A DNA stretch of 10,167 nucleotides from Bdellovibrionales bacterium. GTDB taxonomy: Bacteria > Bdellovibrionota > JAFGOL01. The notes beneath the pieces are model-generated. The model saw only the letters and a list, made by a program, of their open reading frames with translations. It was not told the origin of the DNA and searched no databases. The translations under genes and the position numbers were made by a program. Of the stretch, positions 7,003 through 10,167 are shown one piece after another. Positions within the stretch are counted from its first letter, which is position 1; each line of letters starts with the position of its first letter. The stretch is from contig JAKIZQ010000030.1 of NCBI GenBank assembly GCA_022707945.1, positions 268 through 10,434 of the forward strand, in the 5' to 3' direction.

Positions 7003-8265
7003 ATGTTCAATATTAATTGGGACAACATCATCGAGAAAGATGTAAATGACAAGAATAAGGAGCTTGCTAAAAAAGCTATCCAAGGGATCAAACACAAAAA
7101 AGAAACTTCAGAAATAGGTTTCATGAATGTAAATGAAGGCATAATAAATACCGAAAGACTAATATCAACATCAAAATGGATACAAGACAACGCCGATGAT
7201 TTTGTAGTATTGGGTATTGGTGGATCAAGCCTTGGCGGAAAAACAATAGTCACAGCGTTAAATAATAAATTCAACAAAAAAGGAATCCGAGTACATTTTA
7301 TAGATAATGTTGATCCCGATTACTTTACGGATCTTTTAAATTCGATAGACTTAAAAAGGACTGTTTTCAATGTTATATCAAAATCAGGATCTACCGCAGA
7401 AACAATGGCACAATTCCTGGTTGTTTATAGATTACTATTTGAAAAACTAGGCAAAAAAGAGGCTGTTTCTAGAATAATACTAACTACTGATCCTAAAAAA
7501 GGAGCTCTTAGACCATTGGAGAACAGTATGGGTTTTAAAACCCTAGATGTTCCACAAAACATAGGTGGAAGGTTTTGTGCTCTAACAGATGTTGGACTAC
7601 TTCCAGCAGCAGTTGCAGGTATAGACGTAAAAAGCTTGCTTAAGGGCGCCGGTGAAATGGCAAACAGGTCCTTAACTGATGACCTAGTAAAAAATCAAAT
7701 GCTAGAATATTCAATAGTAAAATATATACACGCATTAAAGGGTTATGACATTTCTGTATTAATGCCTTATTCAACAAAATTATTCGATTTTAGTTTATGG
7801 TATGTACAGCTTTGGGCAGAAAGTCTTGGCAAACAAGGTAAAGGTCAAACACCTATACCAGCGACAGGAGCAACAGATCAACACTCACAAGTTCAGCTTT
7901 TTATGGAAGGACCTAAAGACAAGTTAATAACGTTCATCGGTATAAAAGAACACAGCAACGTCGTAAATATACCAGATTTTGAAACACCAATAGAGGCTTT
8001 CTCATACCTGTCTGGACATACTATGAAGGAACTTTTAGATGCAGAAATGAATTCTACTCAAAAGGCTTTATACGAGAACAAAGTCCCCTCTGTAAAGATA
8101 GAGCTCCCAAAACTTGATGCATATAATCTAGGTGCACTAATGATGTTCTTTGAACTAGCTACAGCTACTACTGGAGAATTTATGGGCATAAATGCTTTTG
8201 ATCAACCTGGTGTAGAACTTGGTAAAAAATACACCTATCAAATGATGGGAAGAAAAGGATACTAA
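7003..8265 (+). CDS. pgi: Glucose-6-phosphate isomerase
   Basis: Pgi interconverts glucose 6-phosphate and fructose 6-phosphate, serving glycolysis, gluconeogenesis and supply of glucose 6-phosphate for polysaccharides. The 420-residue length fits the short bacterial form (Bacillus/Thermotoga size) rather than the ~550-residue enterobacterial form. Motifs seen: GIGGSSLG (71-78), phosphate-binding SKSGSTAET (126-134), the signature GGRFCALTDVGLLPAAVAG (188-206), QLWAESLGK with the catalytic base E273 and Q269 four residues before it, the ring-opening H294 in TDQHSQ, and QPGVELGK (401-408) with the active-site lysine. An AGAGGGT at 6992-6998 precedes the ATG. The cyclase gene follows after 3 nt, so the two are almost certainly co-transcribed. 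Confidence 0.97.
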   Translation: MFNINWDNIIEKDVNDKNKELAKKAIQGIKHKKETSEIGFMNVNEGIINTERLISTSKWIQDNADDFVVLGIGGSSLGGKTIVTALNNKFNKKGIRVHFIDNVDPDYFTDLLNSIDLKRTVFNVISKSGSTAETMAQFLVVYRLLFEKLGKKEAVSRIILTTDPKKGALRPLENSMGFKTLDVPQNIGGRFCALTDVGLLPAAVAGIDVKSLLKGAGEMANRSLTDDLVKNQMLEYSIVKYIHALKGYDISVLMPYSTKLFDFSLWYVQLWAESLGKQGKGQTPIPATGATDQHSQVQLFMEGPKDKLITFIGIKEHSNVVNIPDFETPIEAFSYLSGHTMKELLDAEMNSTQKALYENKVPSVKIELPKLDAYNLGALMMFFELATATTGEFMGINAFDQPGVELGKKYTYQMMGRKGY

Positions 8266-8268
8266 ATT

Positions 8269-9174
8269 ATGAGCCAAGATAAAAGATCAAGGGACAAGAC
8301 CAATGTAATAAACAGTGAAACTTTCAAAATGAAACTTGAAAGTGCAAAAAAAGATAAAGCATCCCTAAGACAACTCAACGGCACATTCATTGGAAGGAAA
8401 TATCCCATAAATAAGGGAACAACTCTTGTAGGAAGAGACCCTGGTCTTGACGTGACAATTCAAGAAGAAAGCGTTAGCAGAAGACATGCAGAACTAATAT
8501 TTGACGGAGAATCTTTGCAGGTAATAGACCTTAACAGTACTAATGGTACCTTTGTAAATGACAAACAAATTAAAAATAAAACAGCAAATCCCGGTGATCT
8601 AATAAGGTTTGGAAACATAATATTTAAATATATACCCTCTGGCAACATAGAGACTGTGTTTCATGATGAACTAAGTAATCTTGCTCACCTTGATGGTCTT
8701 ACTGGATGTTTTAACAGAAAATACATACTGGATTATCTTGAAACAGAGGTAAAACGATGTCAGAAACTTGAGTTACCGTTATCACTAATAATGCTCGATC
8801 TAGACCATTTTAAAGATGTAAATGACACGTATGGGCACTTGGCTGGTGATTATGTATTAAAAGAAACAGTTAGATTAATAAAAGAACGCGTTCTTAGGGC
8901 ATCAGACATACTCGGTCGTTATGGTGGAGAGGAATTCTGTGTCATAATGAGTGAAGCAACCGTTCGTACAGCATTAGATGTTGCAGAAAGAATAAGAAAA
9001 GCTGTAATAGGCAATAACTTCTTATTTGAAGGCAATAAACTAAATATAACCATAAGCGCAGGAGCAGCAGAAGTCGGTAAGACCACAGACACATCTAAAA
9101 CACTTATAGATATGGCAGACAAAGCCCTTTATAAGGCTAAACAGACTGGCAGAAACAAGGTTTGCTCTAGTTAA
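8269..9174 (+). CDS. FHA-GGDEF diguanylate cyclase
   Basis: The product (301 residues, no membrane segment) should make c-di-GMP from two GTP in the cytoplasm. After a charged N-terminus comes an FHA domain (about 33-122) with its phosphothreonine-binding residues: G55-R56, S70-x-x-H73 and NSTNGTF (89-95). A GGDEF domain follows from about 135: the opening DGLTGCFNR, the metal-binding LDLDHFKDVNDTYGH (176-190), the active-site motif in the active variant GGEEF (219-223), and the C-terminal DKALYKAKQTGRNKV. An I-site for product inhibition, RxxD (R210-D213), lies five residues before GGEEF, exactly as in feedback-controlled cyclases. All catalytic residues are intact, so an active, phosphorylation-gated enzyme is likely. 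AAAGGA near the end of pgi provides the ribosome-binding site. Its 3' end overlaps the convergent 66-aa gene by 8 bp. Confidence 0.94.
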   Translation: MSQDKRSRDKTNVINSETFKMKLESAKKDKASLRQLNGTFIGRKYPINKGTTLVGRDPGLDVTIQEESVSRRHAELIFDGESLQVIDLNSTNGTFVNDKQIKNKTANPGDLIRFGNIIFKYIPSGNIETVFHDELSNLAHLDGLTGCFNRKYILDYLETEVKRCQKLELPLSLIMLDLDHFKDVNDTYGHLAGDYVLKETVRLIKERVLRASDILGRYGGEEFCVIMSEATVRTALDVAERIRKAVIGNNFLFEGNKLNITISAGAAEVGKTTDTSKTLIDMADKALYKAKQTGRNKVCSS

Positions 9175-9367
9175 TAGTTATATTTGAAAGATAGCTGGTT
9201 TTGTTCTTAGAGTTCTTTTTATTGGTATTCTCGAACAACTTCAAGGCTTCTCCCCTAAGATTGTTCTTGGCTATAAACCTATAAAATTCCCTGATAAGAG
9301 GGCTATTCCTGTAATTCTTTGGATTGAACAGAGCAGTGCTTTTTTCTCTTACTACATTAATATCCAT
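9167..9367 (-). CDS. Small basic protein, function unknown
   Basis: I do not recognise this 66-residue product. It is strongly basic and polar, with no membrane segment or cysteine. A central stretch (about residues 15-45: NPKNYRNSPLIREFYRFIAK, then NNLRGEALKLFE) looks like two short amphipathic helices; the last 20 residues are rich in Lys, Asn and Ser and probably disordered. Support for it being real: AGGAG 5 nt before the ATG, and a promoter with a perfect -35 about 75 nt upstream. It converges on the cyclase gene with an 8-bp overlap, and no hairpin terminator is visible there. A small regulator or nucleic-acid/protein-binding factor is possible, but the sequence does not establish it. 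Confidence 0.72.
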   Translation of the reverse strand: MDINVVREKSTALFNPKNYRNSPLIREFYRFIAKNNLRGEALKLFENTNKKNSKNKTSYLSNITIN

Positions 9368-9417
9368 AAAAACTCCTTATGCATAGATATACATTTTAGG
9401 CCAAAATTAACTAGTGT

Positions 9418-9446
9418 AATGTAGCACAACAAGGCCCTTTTGTCAA
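9418..9446 (-). promoter_or_regulatory. Sigma-70-type promoter of the 66-aa gene
   Basis: On the minus strand a perfect TTGACA (9446-9441), a 17-bp spacer and TACATT (9423-9418, 4 of 6) predict a start near 9411. That gives a leader of about 44 nt ending in AGGAG before the ATG at 9367. Confidence 0.72.
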
Positions 9447-9507
9447 GTAATGGTTTGGTCACTAAGCTGACATCTACGTCGACAAATCAAGAGCTGTTTA
9501 ATTTTTT

Positions 9508-9536
9508 TTGACATATCAAAAAAATCATTTTATGAT
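9508..9536 (+). promoter_or_regulatory. Main promoter of speD-speE
   Basis: A perfect TTGACA (9508-9513), 17-bp spacer and TATGAT (9531-9536, 5 of 6) make this the best promoter in the window. The predicted start, near 9543, leaves about 136 nt of untranslated leader before the speD TTG, unusually long compared with the 17-45 nt predicted for the other genes here. It lies about 60 bp from the minus-strand promoter of the 66-aa gene, back to back. Confidence 0.78.
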
Positions 9537-9678
9537 TATAAGTATTTTTATTAGTCGCTGAAGCTTAATTTAACAAATTTAATTAAAAAATATGAAGTTT
9601 TTATTTTTTAGTTGCATTAAAACTGGTTTATACTTTATAAAGAGCTTTCAAAAAAAGTAACTAAGGAGATAAAAAGAA
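9537..9678 (+). other. Long A+T-rich speD leader
   Basis: Only weak A/T-only inverted repeats (around 9567-9580) and a 10-bp palindrome CTTTATAAAG (9633-9642) are visible; there is no GC-rich hairpin, terminator or riboswitch fold I recognise. It holds a possible second promoter, TTGCAT (9612-9617), 18 bp, TATAAA (9636-9641). It also holds a 22-codon reading frame (9592-9660) that stops 2 nt before the AAGGAGAT of speD. The leader could carry post-transcriptional control of SAM decarboxylase, but that is inference. Confidence 0.45.
9592..9660 (+). CDS. Possible 22-codon leader peptide upstream of speD
   Basis: An ATG at 9592 opens a 22-codon frame beginning MKFLFFSCIKTGLYF and ending in two lysines before TAA at 9658-9660. 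The stop sits 2 nt before the speD ribosome-binding site, so a ribosome ending there would cover it, a layout suited to translational control. Against it: no Shine-Dalgarno sequence precedes the ATG, the frame is short, and AT-rich DNA can supply such frames by chance. Confidence 0.22.
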   Translation: MKFLFFSCIKTGLYFIKSFQKK

Positions 9679-10092
9679 TTGATCAAGAATAATGTAGGAA
9701 AACACGTGTTAGTGGATATGCATGGATGTGACCCAGAACTTCTTAAGAAAGTTGATTTTATATCAGAGGCTATGCATCAAGCTGCAAAAAGATCAAAAGC
9801 CACTATAGTGGGTAAGTTCTTTAAACAATTTGATCCTTGGGGTGTTAGTGGCGTTATAGTAATAGCAGAAAGTCATATTAGCATACATACATGGCCAGAA
9901 CATGGTTTGGCATCAATAGATTATTTTTCATGTTCAGAAGAACCATTGATACATCTTGCAATTGAATCTCTTTCCAAAATGCTTGGAGCAAAAAAGTTGC
10001 AAATAGCAGAACTGGTAAGAGGTAACATGGAAATGAAAAGATGTTACGAGGTTCGTAACAGACCAGAGGTTTGTAATGAAATGGCTGTATGA
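9679..10092 (+). CDS. speD: S-adenosylmethionine decarboxylase proenzyme (class 1, prokaryotic)
   Basis: SpeD decarboxylates SAM to supply the aminopropyl donor for spermidine. It is made as a proenzyme that cleaves itself to give a small alpha and beta chain and a pyruvoyl cofactor. The 137-residue product has the full active-site block SHISIHTWPEHGLASIDYFSC. The predicted cleavage is between E64 and S65, with the processing histidine H70 and catalytic cysteine C85 at the same offsets as in the Thermotoga maritima enzyme (S63, H68, C83). Translation most likely starts at the TTG (9679-9681), which lies 8 nt after a strong AAGGAGAT (9663-9670); no ATG in frame gives a complete N-terminus (HVLVDMHGCD is the usual first strand). 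speE begins 17 nt before its stop. Its substrate is produced by the metK product encoded in this window. Confidence 0.96.
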   Translation: MIKNNVGKHVLVDMHGCDPELLKKVDFISEAMHQAAKRSKATIVGKFFKQFDPWGVSGVIVIAESHISIHTWPEHGLASIDYFSCSEEPLIHLAIESLSKMLGAKKLQIAELVRGNMEMKRCYEVRNRPEVCNEMAV

Positions 10093-10167
10093 GATGTTCC
10101 CTGCAGAAGGCAAGGACGCTCATCTTTCTTATGGATATTCGATAAGCAACACTTTATTCTCTGAAAG
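10076..10167 (+). CDS. speE: Spermidine synthase, N-terminus only
   Basis: Spermidine synthase moves the aminopropyl group of decarboxylated SAM to putrescine. About 30 residues are visible before the window ends. They start MKWLYEM and include GYSISNTLFSE, which matches the family's opening pattern of W-x-x-E, a glycine-led strand and L-x-x-E leading into the first beta-sheet region. The ATG at 10076 has GAGGT (10066-10070) 5 nt before it and gives the expected tryptophan near the N-terminus. It overlaps speD by 17 nt. A later ATG at 10094 has no ribosome-binding site. The linker between WLYE and GYS is longer than usual. The identification relies on this short stretch plus its place after speD, and the catalytic domain is out of view. 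Confidence 0.75.
   Translation, partial: MKWLYEMFPAEGKDAHLSYGYSISNTLFSE

Noticed and set aside
9447..9507. Hidden gene or RNA between the two divergent promoters
   Set aside because: No open frame with a start signal, no stable hairpin and no repeat is visible.
9878..10123. Minus-strand frame opposite speD
   Set aside because: It is antisense to the SpeD active-site block and has no initiation signals.

Overview
The window is AT-rich, gene-dense bacterial chromosome with about a dozen protein genes, short gaps, and housekeeping and signalling genes interleaved. I see no mobile elements, CRISPR arrays, tRNA or rRNA. FtsA/FtsQ, acetate kinase, glucose-6-phosphate isomerase, class 1 SpeD and several c-di-GMP/FHA modules suggest a free-living or host-associated, probably fermentative, low-GC bacterium. 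The phylum cannot be fixed from this sequence. The mixture would suit an under-sampled lineage (for example Margulisbacteria, Elusimicrobiota or Melainabacteria-like), but that is a guess.

Layout, left to right. (1) A truncated ftsA (minus) and ftsQ (plus) sit head to head across 51 bp, unlike the usual co-directional ftsQ-ftsA-ftsZ order. (2) ftsQ converges on an FHA-domain membrane protein gene (minus) so tightly that the two stop codons overlap. (3) Further right on the minus strand come metK, with its own consensus-like promoter and intrinsic terminator, then ackA, then a gene for a STAS-like / zinc-ribbon / PilZ protein at the head of this unit. (4) A divergent promoter region of 63 bp separates this from a plus-strand operon: engB, a tiny two-helix membrane protein, pgi, and an FHA-GGDEF diguanylate cyclase, with gaps of -4, 10 and 3 nt. 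(5) A small orphan minus-strand gene (66 aa) converges on the cyclase gene with an 8-bp overlap and has a strong promoter of its own. (6) After a 311-bp intergenic region with well-formed promoters on both strands, speD (TTG start) and the beginning of speE run off the right edge.

Functional threads. MetK makes S-adenosylmethionine, SpeD decarboxylates it and SpeE uses the product to make spermidine, so both ends of the SAM-to-polyamine route are present, although in separate transcription units. A c-di-GMP synthase (FHA-GGDEF) and a likely c-di-GMP receptor (PilZ) lie in the two transcription units that diverge from the engB promoter region, each paired with a central-carbon enzyme (pgi and ackA). 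Two different FHA proteins imply Ser/Thr phosphorylation signalling, though no kinase is in view. The least explained items are the extracytoplasmic domain of the FHA membrane protein, the STAS-like/zinc-ribbon/PilZ architecture, the 66-aa orphan, and the roughly 136-nt speD leader with a 22-codon reading frame ending just before the speD ribosome-binding site.
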